64,000 nt of DNA, from the NCBI GenBank assembly GCA_003342815.1, contig PTEX01000015.1:2298461-2362460 (forward strand), read 5' to 3'. Of the stretch, positions 12,855-25,480 are shown piece by piece (within the stretch, counting starts at the first letter, position 1; each line of letters begins with the position of its first letter). The DNA is from Eudromia elegans (taxonomy: Eukaryota; Chordata; Aves; Tinamiformes; Tinamidae). Made by a program: the position numbers and the translations under genes. The notes beneath the pieces were generated by a model. That model was not told the origin of the DNA. It did no database searches and saw only the letters and a list, made by a program, of their open reading frames with translations.

Positions 12855-13165
12855 CATGTAGGGGACCGCTGTAGAGGTGGTGGAAGGTCCCCCCCCCGTT
12901 GACAGGGGTGTTCCAGGTGTGCTGATGGGCGGCTGCCCTGTAAGAGTCCCCCGAAGCACGAGGCACGGCGAGTGAGGCTGATCTGGCGGATTAGCCACCG
13001 CGATGGCCGCTTGCTGTCACGCAATGGGGTCCCCGCAGCCACCGAGCAGGTACACACACGGGGCGGCACGGAGCCCCTCGGAGGGGCCGCGCGATGGGCT
13101 GCACCGGCCTGGCTTACGCAACGCGTGCGGCTGCCCCCCCGGGTGCAGAGTTATGAGTGTGCTGA
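12855..13165. other. GC-rich patch 0.7-1 kb before the KCNB2 coding exon
   Basis: CpG-containing GC-rich stretch with two cytosine runs (near 12889 and 13134). Short ORFs on both strands have no recognisable product. Its closeness to the first coding exon makes an alternative promoter or leader exon conceivable, but no clear TATA, CCAAT or donor combination marks one. Confidence 0.4.
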
Positions 13166-13778
13166 CCTGTCTGTAAAGAAATCGGCAGTGGCTGACGCTA
13201 GGAAATTTGGCTTGTCATGGAGGCAAGTTACATTGTTTGTTCAGCAGTGCTTGTCGGTGAAATAATATAGTAAAATCAGGTTTGGAATGGGAGGCAAAGG
13301 CAAGTAGCTTGGTGTCACAGGGGCTTTTAATCTACTTTAATTGTTTCATTCAGGTTCGGAACAAAATCTCCCAAATTTGAAATTTTTAATAAATGGAAGG
13401 TATCCCGGGTTTGGATATCCCTACAATCTTACCATTAGTCTACCTCGCAAATGAATGGGTGAGTAATGAGATTTAGCTGACATGGCTGTATCAGAAACTG
13501 ATAAAAAGGAACAACAACACAAACAAGACTTCCGTGTAAACTACCATATTTGATTTTCTTGAATTCAGAAGTGCCAGTGATATTTTATTCTTTTCCTAAG
13601 CATAATACTCCTAGCCATACCAGTCTTTACAGTGGTTCTTACAGTACTACAAAAGAGTTTCACTTTACAGTAAGCAAATTACCACCATCAAGTTTTCATC
13701 CCTGTATAAGAGTGCAAGTGGGGAGAGAGAATCTTAAAAAAAATCAACTTTGGAGAATATGCAGTTTGCTGCAAGGTT
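13166..13778. other. 3' end of intron 1, nothing recognised before the branch point
   Basis: AT-rich intron end; no further coding or repeat signal. The frame at 13550-13855 crosses the splice acceptor and has no homology signal. Confidence 0.5.
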
Positions 13779-13803
13779 CTAATTTTTTTCTTGCCTTTTC
13801 CAG
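13779..13803 (+). other. KCNB2: 3' splice site of KCNB2 intron 1
   Basis: A CTAAT branch-point match (13779-13783, likely branch A at 13782) is followed by an almost unbroken pyrimidine tract and a terminal CAG at 13801-13803. The branch-to-AG distance of about 21 bases is ordinary. It is the best acceptor I see close upstream of the start codon. Confidence 0.78.
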
Positions 13804-13909
13804 CTTCAGGAATGGGTCTGTCTATCTGAAGAGGACTCTTCCCAAGTATTTGTAATTTCCAAGCTCCTTCTCAGAAAGACTCTGGCTGTACAACCGCATC
13901 CTTTCCAGA
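13804..13909 (+). other. KCNB2: KCNB2 5' leader within exon 2 (untranslated)
   Basis: This is the stretch between the strong 3' splice site at 13802-13803 and the start codon at 13910. It has stops in the coding frame (TAA at 13853-13855) and contains one short upstream ORF. The 5' boundary is inferred from the splice signal alone, so a more distal acceptor remains possible. Confidence 0.75.
13812..13829 (+). promoter_or_regulatory. Upstream ORF in the KCNB2 leader (five codons, MGLSI)
   Basis: An ATG eight bases into the inferred exon opens a five-codon frame ending in TGA. It lies 80 bases before the KCNB2 start and in a different frame. It has G at +4 but its -3 base depends on position 13809 (G), giving a reasonable Kozak context. 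Upstream ORFs of this kind commonly reduce initiation at the main start. Whether it is used here is inference and depends on the exon boundary being right. Confidence 0.55.
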
Positions 13910-14488
13910 ATGGCCGAGAAGGCTCCGCCAGGGATGAACAAGAAGTCTTCAAGGTCCACCCTTTCCCTGCCTCCAGAACCAGTAGAAATCATTAGGAGCA
14001 AAGCCTGCTCCCGGAGAGTTAAAATAAATGTAGGTGGACTTAACCACGAAGTGCTCTGGAGGACTTTGGATAGGCTTCCAAGGACACGATTAGGAAAGCT
14101 CAGAGACTGCAATACTCATGAATCTCTGCTGGAAGTATGTGATGACTACAATCTAAATGAAAATGAATATTTTTTTGATCGGCATCCAGGGGCTTTCACT
14201 TCCATTTTGAATTTCTACAGGACAGGGAAATTACACATGATGGAAGAGATGTGTGCTCTTTCTTTTGGCCAAGAGCTTGACTACTGGGGGATTGATGAGA
14301 TATATCTAGAATCTTGTTGCCAGGCGAGATACCATCAAAAGAAAGAGCAGATGAATGAGGAGCTGAGGAGAGAGGCAGAGACCATGCGGGAGAGAGAAGG
14401 GGAAGAGTTTGACAACACCTGCTGCCCAGAGAAAAGGAAGAAGCTCTGGGACTTGCTGGAGAAGCCCAACTCATCCGTGGCAGCAAAG
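13910..14488 (+). CDS. KCNB2: KCNB2 (Kv2.2 potassium channel), first coding exon, residues 1-193 (partial gene)
   Basis: Encodes the cytoplasmic N-terminus of a Shab-family delayed-rectifier potassium channel alpha subunit, a plasma-membrane tetramer of neurons and smooth muscle. The T1 (BTB-like) domain covers about residues 36-138. It carries the zinc motif HX5CX20CC of non-Shaker Kv channels, seen as H109, C115, C136 and C137, which joins neighbouring subunits. A charged linker (about 140-180) leads towards S1. The protein starts [12 protein letters not shown], which fits my memory of Kv2.2; Kv2.1 begins MPAGMTKHG. The start is supported by A at -3, G at +4 and an in-frame TAA at 13853-13855 upstream with no ATG between. 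The coding part ends after K193 at an AAG|GTAGGG donor in phase 0, where Kv2 genes are known to split before S1. The frame is intact. S1-S6, the pore and the C-terminal tail lie outside the window. Family assignment is near certain; the Kv2.2 paralogue is very likely. Confidence 0.97.
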
Positions 14489-14494
14489 GTAGGG
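14486..14494 (+). other. KCNB2: 5' splice site of KCNB2 intron 2
   Basis: AAG|GTAGGG places the exon end at 14488. Homology to Kv2 proteins stops exactly here: K193 should be followed by the ILAI start of S1, but the reading frame instead runs V-G-stop. The phase is 0. Confidence 0.93.
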
Positions 14495-15589
14495 TGAACC
14501 AGGGGCTGTGTAACCGGTGTGTAAGAAGCGTGTGTGTGGCACATCGCTTTTACACCAGCGCTTTTACTAAAATAGTTAGAAAATAGAAAAATCTAAGAAT
14601 CTGCCTATCTTGAAGTGAATATACCCAATGAAATATTTAAAATTCACTGAAATCGGCTGAAAGAAACTTGTTGATTTCGGTTTATTTGAGGCAAGTGCTG
14701 CGTTTCAGATTTGTTGTGTACAGTTGGAAACATATGTATCTGTGTGATTGTTAGCAAACTTTATATTTAACTTTTTGGCAAAAAATTCGGTTATAAAATA
14801 CTACTTACTTCTGTGTTAGAAAGGCATTTGGTGATGAGAAATGTTCTGCTACGTCCATGCGTGTTTTGGAGTGTCAGCATTGATCCTGGTTCTATTACCG
14901 GCATGGCATAGGTGTGATATCACTGTTTCTCTGCTGCATTAGCTATCAGATGTTGTCAACAGCTGCTTCCTGTCATGGTTTTACCCTGGTCAAGGATGGC
15001 AATATGTTCTCTCTTAAAATATGCTTTTGCAGTCATGAATTAGTGTTCTGTATAAAAGTCTTAAGGTATTATGTTTCGTATGAAGAAAATGGAGGGTTTT
15101 TTCCCAGTAAAAGTCTTCAGTATTCAGATGGTCATGTTAAGCTTAACCTTATGTGGCTTTGTTTTCTTCTGTCATTAATTTTTTGATTGGATGGCAGCCT
15201 TGTAAGAACTAAGGTGAGTATCAATATATAATGGTGGAATTTATAAGGAAGTTCTGGGCAAAAAGAAGAAATCCTGTTAAGAACATTTCTTACTGTAACA
15301 ATTTCTTAGTACTGAGATGTTACAAAATACACTGCTTTTTTATTTCTGTTTTTCACTGTGGACTGCAAAACTGATTATGCAAAGACAGATTTTTGCCAGC
15401 ATTTTATTTATGGTGCCAGACTATAAGGTTCAGAAGTGGAGTAAAAGCTGACAGGCAAAATAAAGGAGGGTATTCAGAACATTTCAGCAAACAATCTCAA
15501 TACATTTTTGTGTGTGTGTCTCTGAGCTCCATACTCTGGGCCATATGTTCCTCTCCAGGAGAAGGAGCAGAGGGGAAGCAGATGGGCAT
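14495..15589. other. Start of intron 2, nothing recognised
   Basis: AT-rich sequence with no repeats or coding signal beyond short chance frames. Confidence 0.5.
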
Positions 15590-15880
15590 CGAGTGGTGCC
15601 AGGAAGGGTTCAGGGAGGCCGCGTTGCACGCCGTGATGCCCTGGTACGAGCCGACATCCATGGGTGCCCTGGCAGGCACTCCTGCGACCCGGCTGCCACG
15701 CGGGAGCCGAGGGGCGGCTTCCCAGCCCGGCTCGGAGCGGCAGCGACCGTCTGGAGCGGGCTCCGTTCCTCGCAGGAGGGAATCCCGCTCCTCCCGGGAG
15801 CGCACAGCGCAGCTCCGCTGTGGATGCGGCCCCCGCGCCCCTTTCTACCAGGGCAGCGAGATGCCGTCGTGGATTTACCT
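15590..15880. other. GC-rich CpG patch 1.1-1.4 kb after the coding exon
   Basis: A sharp island of CpG-rich sequence in AT-rich intron. Frames are open on both strands (172 and 126 codons +, 102 codons -), as expected where stop codons are scarce, and none resembles a known protein. Could be a regulatory element or an unannotated noncoding exon. Confidence 0.42.
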
Positions 15881-18800
15881 GGAAATGCTTAGGCCAGCTC
15901 TGAACCTCTAAGAAAATCGCCGTTGGGCTGCTCCGGCTAGATTTTCTATTCAGGTGTTGAAAATTAAGGTGGCCGTTTCTTGCTTTTCATAAGATTTCTA
16001 AATACTCATTTTGTATATTTCTGTTTTCCCTCCTCTCCTTGTTTGATTGATGTTACAAGTCTGTGCTTTCTTGCCACAGACAGTTCCGTGTTGCAGTGGA
16101 TAGCTAGTTTTTTATTATTTAAATGACCATTTCATGTAATTTCTGTGATCATAGCAGTGGCAAGTGAAAATGTTATATGAACTTGTTTTCCTATAATGAA
16201 AATGGTTTCATTTCTAGTGCTGCTTCATGTATAAATATAATTATGGGCCAAAATTATGCCCACGGCATCTCAAGACAGTAACATGGTTGCCTAACATGAA
16301 GGATGTATAGCATAAAAGAGAGCAAAAACCGTTGCATAATTTTTAGATTTTTGAAATATAAGCAAACAGGCAGAGTTTCATATAAAGCCAAGTGTGTCGG
16401 GAATGAGTCTGATCAACTTGCAAACACTTTGGTGCCATCACAGAGCACGTTAGGTTCCCTGGCGAGGTTCTTACCGTTCGTGTGTTTGGATAATGCCATT
16501 TTCGGATTGCTCTCCTTTTGTTTCGCTATGCAGCAAATTGGTAGTGGTCCTGAAACAAGAGGCAGGACCTTCTGTCCTCTGTGGCAGTGAAACTGCTCAT
16601 AGTAGGATCACAAAGCCCAGAACTGTAATGTTTCACTGTCTTTCCAGCTTCTAAAGAAAGAGATGAGAAGAGGGCACTGTACCCATGTACTCCCCACATC
16701 CTGTTCAGGCACTCGGATACAGCATAGCACCTAAGCTGTCGGCCAGGATGGATTGCTTTTTAATCCCTTTCACGGAAAAGATGAGGAATGTGAGATAAAT
16801 GTTCCGGTTTGGTCTGGGGGGACGTGAGCGTGTCTTGCCACTCACTCATCCTCTAAGATCCCTTTGAGGTCTGATCCAAAGTCTCCTGAATTAAGGCAGG
16901 AGCGCCACTTTGGAATCAGTCCTGGAGATAAGTCCTGCTCTTTTTGATATCTGTGAAAGCCCTTGACTTCGTTTACAACGAGGTGGGGCACGGGCAGAGC
17001 ACGCAGAACAGCAGGTATTTCACAGTATCTTTATCAAACAAGATGTTCGTGTGACATGGAATAAAACCTGCAGGTAGCCCTTGCGTAGCTACCCCAGCGT
17101 AGCGGGGGTGCCTTCCTGTACATGGGGATTTGTTTGTTTTTAATCTCAGCAAATGCAGGTGTGCTCTTCGTCTCAGTCACCAGTTAATGTCTTCTAGATG
17201 GGACACTTATTTATTCTTCACTCCAGCAAAACTTCCCATGAATTGAGTAGAGGTTTTAGCCGAGGAATGAAAATTTGGCTCCGTTTTCCTGTGTTCTCAT
17301 TAATAAACTTTTAAAATGTGATTAAGAGTAAAAACCCTCACAAGTTGGGCAAGTGATATAAGAAACAGTGCTGTGAATTGGAAAGAGCAATTGTGTATAT
17401 TGTCCATCTTACAGCAATTCCTGTACCAAACTGAGGAGTTTGGTGAAGTCCCTCTGACATTCTTTGGTTCCCAAATGAGATCAGTTTTTAGACTAGATAT
17501 TTAATTCTGTTTTTTTGTGTAACCAGTATTTTGTAAAAACTCCATTTGAAAAAAAGTTACCAATAGCAGAACCAGAAGGAAAACCAAACCACATTTTGAG
17601 ACTTAAAGACAGGACAGTAAGGAAACAGAATAGACTTTCTCAAGAGTAGGATCATGACACAAGGATTTTCTTCCAGAAATGTTTTCTCTTTGTAGTTTTC
17701 TTTCTCAGTCTTTTTGGGGATGTCGTTTGGGCGGGAAGAAGGCATAGTTGGTCATTTTAATGACAATTTCTAGGCCTCACAGAGCTTTGCTAGAGCAGTA
17801 GCACTGCTGGCCGAGCTATCAGCAGTCTGAAAGTCCTCAACAAACGGTGGCATGAGCGACGAGCGCAACGTACAGAGGTTGGCTTCAATGTGACCGCATA
17901 GGTCCACGCAGGATACAGGTACGGGTCCGTACCTCGCTAAACTGGGACATTAAATGTGGAATTAGCAGAGACGAGGCCTTCTTCACTGTGCGTGTGGTGT
18001 GCAGTGCAACTGGAAGAACAGCACCTGGAAAAATAGTGCTTTGGAATCAGTATGAATCAACTGAAGCCGTCATTTTCATTTTTTCTCTTCAAGGTTTGAT
18101 TCATGAGCTCCTGCATTTCTAGCTGTGTTGAATTAACAAGCCTGATCCTTTTTGCACTCTTGTTTTATACTGATGAAACTCACTTGGACTTAATCCCAAA
18201 TAAATATGGATTTTTTCAAGTGCAGATGAGCTACTATAAATATGGAATGAGTGAGGACAGAAATAAATGGAATATCTTGAAGAAATGGAGAGCCTGTTTC
18301 TGCCTAAAGATACTTGAAACTGACTCAATCATCCTTCACTACTAGTAGGACACAGAAGAGTATATTAAATAGCTTGCAGTGAAGTTGTCAATAAGTGTCA
18401 CTCAGATTTTCCATTTCCTCTGTTTTGGTATGTTGTATCACAGGTTTGTCCTTTGAAATTAACTGAAGAGTAATTGTGAGGATTGATTCTACAAGTCTTT
18501 CACATGCAAGAAATTCTCTCACATTTATATTTTCTTCAAAGCCTGGTATGAATAGGATCAAAAATGTAGTATGGATAGTTAAGTCATTAAAAAATTACAG
18601 ATACAGTTTATCCTTGATTTTTGCATAACCCCTATTGATATATAGGCACAGAAGGGGACAACAGTGGTCTTTGCCACCTTGCAGCATGGGGTTTACCTTC
18701 TTCAGAGTTATCTGAAACCTGTTGGAGTGTAAAGTGTTCTCTGTTAATTGTTTGTTTTGCCTTATGGCTCCTCTGTCCTTATTTCATGGCTCATCTCTTG

Positions 18801-20037
18801 TTATTTTATTTTGTGTTTTGTGGGTTCCTTTCTTTTTCATTTGCTTTGCATTACTGGCTATAACAGGAGTATTCCTCCTCTGTGAAAAGCACACTCATTT
18901 ATCAGCTAACTAGTGGATTGTTGATTACAGAAAGTAAAATTATCCCAAGTCCGAGGGGAAACCATGAGGTTTTTGTGCTACATTCAGTAAGTAACCCTGT
19001 ATGTTAAAAACAAACAAGCAAGCAAACAGAACTTAAAAAAAAAAGGCACGAGAGGGAGATTCAGGTCACTGACATTGCATCTAAATACCGCATGCATTGT
19101 GCCTTGCTACGCTGCCTTGCTAAGGGAAGACACAGCTGTTACACATTTGGGGCCTGGTTCGTGTTTTCCACAAGCCTGTTTTACATATAATTTGCACTGT
19201 CTCTGCTTTCTATTTAGACTTCCTAGAGTAGCTGAAGGCTGATCTTAGGGTAAGGTGAGAATTAACAAACTCTGTATCCTTGACTTGGGAACAGACCTGA
19301 ATGTTGTATAAAACATTCCTGGGCTCCTTTGCAAGGCACTGGAAGTTAACCCCTGGACTGCTGCACGCGGAGTTCTTTGGGTGACCAACCCTAGCTAGTG
19401 GCACGCCACTGATTCTCCTTGGGTTGAAGAGCACACCACATATGTACGCGCAGAGGATGTTAGAAAAACTGCTAGCTAGTTGTATAAGGTATGAGAAGAG
19501 TTAGGACGCGTAGGAAAAGAGTCTGTTGTCACGCAAAAGTTTCCAGGAGGTGCATGAGTTGTGCTGTCGTGTGTAAGACATGCTTTTCCTTGTGTTTACA
19601 TCCTTTGTTACGCCACATGTTCCATGTCAACCTCGTTTTGTTACAAGTTTCCCCCTCGAAATGTTGTATCTTGTGTGCCTTCTGGTCTAATTGTAGATCA
19701 AGGATGATGATGATGGCCGCGAATTAAGATTATACACTTCTTAAAGTGTAAAATATGACTTTTGTACTATTTGATATCCATGAGTGTGTGTAAACCTTGC
19801 TTGTTCAATGTAGTTGTATTTCCTGGCTGATAGATAGGTTGAACTTTTGTTGACCTCTAGCTTAAACTTAGTTTTTGGAGGATCTGTTATGAGCCTTTAT
19901 CTACTAGGAATGCTATAGCTTGTATATTCCCACTGCTTTAAAGACAAACAGCTGTTAGAATTGAAGTTGTGGAAAAGCACAAAGGATGGTCACTGGTAAA
20001 AAGCATGGATCTCCTTCCCACCTTCCTTTCTGGCCAG
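15881..20037. other. Intron 2, no gene or clear repeat
   Basis: AT-leaning sequence. A short A/C-rich simple stretch (AAAC-type units, then a run of A) occupies about 19006-19044. Otherwise nothing stands out. Confidence 0.45.
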
Positions 20038-20100
20038 GACAATTATTATCCCACTTTGCCCTTATGGAGAACTAATTTTTTGTGCCAACCTATAAAGTCA
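20038..20100 (-). repeat. Possible MIR-like fragment, reverse orientation
   Basis: Contains AATTATTATCCCACTTTG followed by TTATGGAGAACT, in the order of the reverse-complement MIR segment (ATTATTATCCCCATTTTACAGATGAGGAAACTGAGG). Short and strongly diverged. Confidence 0.28.
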
Positions 20101-23073
20101 GTCAATGTGACTGTAAGACAAAGAGTTTGTAGCTGATCCTTGTCATTCATATTGAATAACTAAAGTGTTTCAATGCCTTAAAAGATAAGTGAATATATTG
20201 TTTTTTCAGTAAGTATCAAGGAACACAGTAGGTTGGCAGCAGTTAATTGATTTTAAGAGCTTGTGTATGCTGACTATTGAGTTTGTCATTAAAAGATTAT
20301 TTACCTTCTTTGCTTCTGATATAAAGTATCTTATAACTCCTGTTTCAGCATTTTTGGTCTGCTTGAGTGTCGTGGGAATACAGCTACGATCTGATCTGTC
20401 TTGCACCAGGGGTGTTCGATACCTCCGTTACGTAAGGGTTCCTTCCAGCCCTGTGATGTTATCTGTGGTGTGCTGAAAGGTCTGACTTTGAAGTAGAGCT
20501 TATTAAAGACTGTTACTGGAATAAAATAAGTAAAATGTCCTTAAACTAACCTGTTTATTATTGACACAACTCTCTGTGAATCAAATGCTTAAATTATGGA
20601 GCAGTGCTGGCGGCAGAGATAGGGTGAGTCATATTCAGACAGCGTGTCGCTGGCTGCAAAGCGTGGCACCGGGGAATATCCCCATTCCTTACAGGAACGG
20701 AGGAGAAGGATCTGTCCCACCTGGAGCTATGAGAAGGGGCTTCATTGACTCTTGTTTTATTGATGCACTGAAGAAAATTAAAGAACATAAAAAGAATATT
20801 CATATTTAAACTGAGGGAAATCCATTCTCCAAATTTGGAAGTATGATAGTGATGGGTATTATTTCATAAAACGAAGTTTTAAAGATATGACTGTAGGGTG
20901 TTTGTACTGCTGCTGCCATTCACAGAAGCAAAGGGCAGCTGTATCTTGCTGTAGCACAGATAAATGCACTAACAGTACTTCCAGCAACCAGCATTTCGGT
21001 TTAGGATGGTAATATTCTGTGCACCGAGACATGCCCCTCGGTGAAGTCAGTGGCATCTGGTGGCTTTTCACTTAGGTGCCATGTCACTTAGGCTGTGTCC
21101 TGCCCAAGCACACAGAGCAGAGTGTTGTGCCTTTCACTTCATCAAGAGGCAGATGACATGTCCAAAACCACTCCATTTCCCTTGCATGTTTTCTTAAGCC
21201 GTTGGCAGTGTTTCGTCTTCTTTCTTATAAGATGCTTGGAAGCAATCGGGTGGCAAGGTGATGCACTAATAAATTAAATGTTGTGAAGGTGAAGTTACTT
21301 GAAGGTGCCTTCAAATCAAATCTGGTGGTAGCATAGACCTGTATTTATTCTATGGACCAACAGGGTCCATCTTGCTTTTATGAAGCTGAAAGCATAAGAA
21401 GTCCATGTGGAACCTGTTTAGCTCTGTCATTTCACTGTAAAATGAAGAAGAGCAAATGACAGCTCCCAAGTGACCAGAAAGCCAAAGAGAACCTGACGTG
21501 TTACTATTTCAAATAGCATGCTATTTGTTGTGGTGTACGTTAAACTCGTGAGCCTTCTATTTGATGGGGTATGTGAAGTTTTGACACATGGAGTTGAACC
21601 CCAGCCCCTCTGAAAGAGTCCTTACTCCCAGGAATACTGAAAACAGTCACCTGTAGCTGTGACGACGCTGTCAGAGCTCGTTCAAAGTGGAGTCCCAGGG
21701 GAGCACTTTTAGGAGGACGCCGCAGTCTGTTCTTCATGTGCGTGGGTAATTGGGGCTTTGGAGGTCCGTATGGTATTGGAGATCCATAGGCGTGAGGTGG
21801 TGGAGGCAAACAGAGCAGGGGATTCTTCTGCATACTTAAGCACCTGTTAATTGCCTGTGTGCTAGTTGCTGAATGTTGTAGCTAGATGTTATGAAATACT
21901 GATAGGGGGCTTATTCCAAGGTTTGGAGAAACGCAAGAGCCAGAATATAGGATGCAAAGTAAAGTCTGAGGAATTTTTGATCTGAATTATAACGTGAATC
22001 TCTGACATTAGGCCAGTCCTATCTGATCTTTGTGAGGTTCAGATTAATTTCTCACCGAGAACATTTTTTTTGCATGGTGCTTATAGGAAATGTGACATAC
22101 TAAGCTCACCTCTAAAAACTAGCACTTTTCTGGAGTAAAACAAAAACCTTCTAGGATTATGTAAGCTTTTCTGTTCTAGCCTCTAAAGAGCCAGTTAAAT
22201 AAAAGACCAACAGCAGCAAAGTTTTCACAGAACAGCTCTCAAAAGAAGATCCCTTTTCTCCAAGGGAGTAAGGAGTTCTGCTGCAGAACGCGGGAGCTTG
22301 TTTGTTACGTTCAGTGTTTGTACTCATCTTTCGTTGGGTCCCTCCTGAGGCAGCCGTAAGGATAAGATGTCGCTTTAAATAGTCAAGGTGTGGGCCTGTG
22401 CCAGGACTACCCCAAGGACGGCCAGGTTGCAGCGATGGTTTTGGTGTCATGGGCCCCGTTGCAAGTGACGTATTTTGTGGCAGCTCAGTCCAGCTTGACT
22501 GGATTCATCGTGTTTTTGAGGTGGCGTTTTCAATAAAGTCCTGAGATGATGCCATTTTTGGGCTTCTTCAAACAGACCGTGACTGGCACTGTCACAGTGA
22601 CCGTGAAAAACAACAAGGGCATTAAGTTTTGTTTAAAGATGGATATTTTATTTCTCAAGTCCTGTAATCGCCTTTAGGAATGCTTACTGCAGACTCTTCA
22701 GGTGATCTGCATGTTCGGCTTTACTCAGGTAGGTAGCAGTTTAGCTATTGGGGGAGTTTTGGGGGAAAATAATGGATTTTTCTAAACTAAAGTAGTTGCA
22801 GCAATTCTTTTCCAGACTGCAACAGGTCAGAATGTATGTCACAGTTTTTTTCCCTGAATAAACTTATTTCCATTTCTGTTGTTTTCACAGAGTGTTTTCA
22901 TGTTACCCTTTCAAATTCATAGTATAAATTCTTTAGTGATGCAATTTAAATGCAATTTGAAAGAAAGAAAAAAAAAATTGTTCCAGAAGTGTCTTGGTCT
23001 AAATTCAGTGCAAATATAGAATTTGTCTGATTATAGCACATGAAATCTTGGCTACTGAGTTCTGTCAAAACTC
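20101..23073. other. Intron 2, no gene or clear repeat
   Basis: Mixed sequence. A donor-like GG|GTGAGT at about 20623 has no matching exon evidence. Short ORFs on both strands are not recognised. Confidence 0.45.
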
Positions 23074-23100
23074 GGTGTCTTTGGTGTCTTTGGCGTCTTT
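23074..23100. repeat. Three tandem 9-base units (GGTGTCTTT)
   Basis: Units at 23074-23082, 23083-23091 and 23092-23100; the third has one T-to-C change. A young local duplication. Confidence 0.92.
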
Positions 23101-24216
23101 GAAGAGCTTTATGTCGTTGTGTGTGTGCTTAACACCAAAGGGAACAACATCTAATATAAAAAGGATTTGCAGGTGTATGGCCGGTCCTGCTACACTGAAA
23201 ACCTACTGCCTTTTTTAGAATATAGATTGGAGGGATGAATAACTTAGCCATAATTTAGAACCGAGGCTGTAAGTTCTGGATGCATCTGATAAAAAGCCAA
23301 CCCTTGGGCCAGCATGGTACAATACAGACCCTTTAGTAGCAATATGTGAAGTCCTTGCAAGAAGGGCTAGCACTTGCAATGTTGTGGCATGAGTTACGAC
23401 AAACAACTTTTGAATCTTATGCTCAAAAAACTGGGATAACAGATTTTCTGGGTTATTTTATAATCTGTGATGTGCCCACCTGTATTTTCGATACAGGTTG
23501 CTGTGTTCAGTTGTGTCTGGCTGACCCCATGAGATCTGCCAGTTCCCGTTTCCCGAGCTTGTTCTGCACAAGGGGAGCTGTGAAGCTGCAGGTCCTACAG
23601 CTCATCTTGATGCATGGCTTGTTTGGTGGAAAGAAAGAGAAGGCCTCTCCAGATGGGTTTAGAAATCCTGTTTTGCCTTCTTTTGCTTTAAAAAATGATA
23701 TATGAAGGCATGAAGTGCATGGACAGAATAAAAGTAGGGTATGTGGCTTTTTGCTAAGGTTGGGTTCATTGTGAAAGACATTGTAACCTAGAAAGAGAAC
23801 AGGAGGTCAGCAGCTTCCTGGTGCTTAATCTGTCAAAGGTAAATAGATGGTCTAAGAAACAATGTTGAACAGAGCTAAATAATCAATTTAGAAGGTATAC
23901 AACCTGAATCCTGTGAAGGGAATGCTAAGTAGTATATTTTCCTTGGGAAGTATATTTTCCTTATTTTCTTTTAAGTTGACTATAAAAAGTAGATTATTCA
24001 AGACAGTAAAATAAAAGAAAAATATTTGCAAGTTGATTTAAAAGACCACTAGTAGTGGGCTGTTAGAAAATATTGGGGAGATTAGTGTGAATGTTTGCAC
24101 TTTCTTTTCATGTGCCGCTTAATAGGTCTGGGTGTGTAGGGGGAGGATGAGATGTAGTTACTAGCGAAAAATATTCCCCCTGCCTTCTTCCGATAGCAAC
24201 TTTAAGGCAGCCTGAG
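23101..24216. other. Intron 2, nothing recognised
   Basis: Includes a 119-codon frame at 23346-23705 (+) without recognisable domain; regarded as chance. Confidence 0.45.
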
Positions 24217-24300
24217 GACTGTTCCCTTGTGATCTTGGGCAGATCACGTGCATTCACTGTGGTGTAGTTCTGCCATTTTTAAGCGGGAAAATTCAGCTGT
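24217..24300 (+). repeat. Decayed MIR SINE, forward orientation
   Basis: Contains, in family order, CTTGTGATCTTGGGCA, then a TCAC block, CACTGTG, AGTT, CCATTTTTAAGCGGGAAAAT. This tracks the conserved MIR core and downstream segment (TGTGACCTTGGGCAAGTCAC ... CCTCAGTTTCC ... CTGTAAAATGGGG). It is one of the better of the old SINE matches here. Identified by eye. Confidence 0.5.
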
Positions 24301-25204
24301 GTGTCAAAGACGTACAGCAAATAATTTGTTAATTGCTAGTTATGTTTAGTTTCCTATTGAAAATATTGATCAATGTTTTTGCCGGTCAGATTTGTCCATC
24401 AGGTCAGCCCTTATACTTGTTTCCGTGGACCTTGCAATTGTTTATTGTACTTTGAATTTGGACTGGTATATTCCACTGTCTTATGAGGAAGCTGAGTTGA
24501 AAACTGGATTTCCTCCCGAGCTACATGTGGCAAACTAACCCCACATGCTGTAGGTGCTACAGTAACAACACGCTGATGTACAATTCTCAGTAGCTTTTTC
24601 AATCTGTTGAATTCAGGAGGAGAAAATGCAGCTTGTTATGTACTTGTATGCATACTTTGGATGAAATGAGTCTGTTGAAGAGGAAGTCTTTGAGGAGAGT
24701 AGCTGATCAGCTGGCAGATCTGGGGACCCAAAACTGTTGTGTTTAGTGAATGTGCTATGAACAGGAAGGGCTTAGACCTTATTCTACAGGAAGTGTTCTC
24801 AGGACTAACTGTAGCACTAATGTAATGGCAGGACAGTCTTGTCGCCATCCTGTCTTGCTCCTGTTAATGACATCTGTCTGGAGGACAAGCTCCCTGAAAT
24901 ATTCCCTGTCTCTTTTCCGAAAGCAAATCAGCTTCCTTTGACGAGAGCTGCTGTGTCTGAATCAACAGTTCCCCCTCCTCTTAGGCTGGTTTCTGTCCTT
25001 GCTTGGAAATAAAGATTTTGGTTTATGGGGTATGAAATTGAAAACGTAAGACTAATCTTGGAAATATCCATTACGGCGCTGAGTCCCTGATAATGTGTCT
25101 GATGCTTACCTCCCAGCAGTATGCTTTCGCATTAACGTAACTTCCTTATTTATAGAGCTGCCATCATCCGTTTCTTCTCGGATTTGATGTAAAAACAAGC
25201 ACTA
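24301..25204. other. Intron 2, nothing recognised
   Basis: Ordinary intronic sequence with only short chance frames. Confidence 0.45.
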
Positions 25205-25480
25205 CCCCTTACCTAACCGGGGCTGCTGAGGAGGAGGCTGTTTGCGACAGGGCAGTGGTTAACGGAGCGCAGTTGCTAACAGAGTTCCTTTGCTACGCGG
25301 CTTTCGTAGGTGCATCCTCCCCCGGGGCTCCTCTGGCAGGGGCCGCGCAGCTGCAAACCGCGCGCGCTGCTCGGCCACTGATGTCTTCTGCTTGGGAGAC
25401 CAAGCGGAACGGCGCCGTGCGAGCGGAGCGGGAGCCCGGGACTCTCCGCCCGTTCCATGCCCTTCTTCTCTTCCTCATTG
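25205..25480. other. GC-rich CpG patch
   Basis: CpG density is highest at 25310-25450, with sharp borders against AT-rich flanks. Four overlapping short frames across both strands reflect composition. No protein is recognised. Noncoding exon or regulatory element are both possible. Confidence 0.4.

Noticed and set aside
20610-20630. Strong donor-like GG|GTGAGT suggesting an exon
   Set aside because: No acceptor-bounded coding sequence or homology upstream; isolated splice-like motifs are common in introns.
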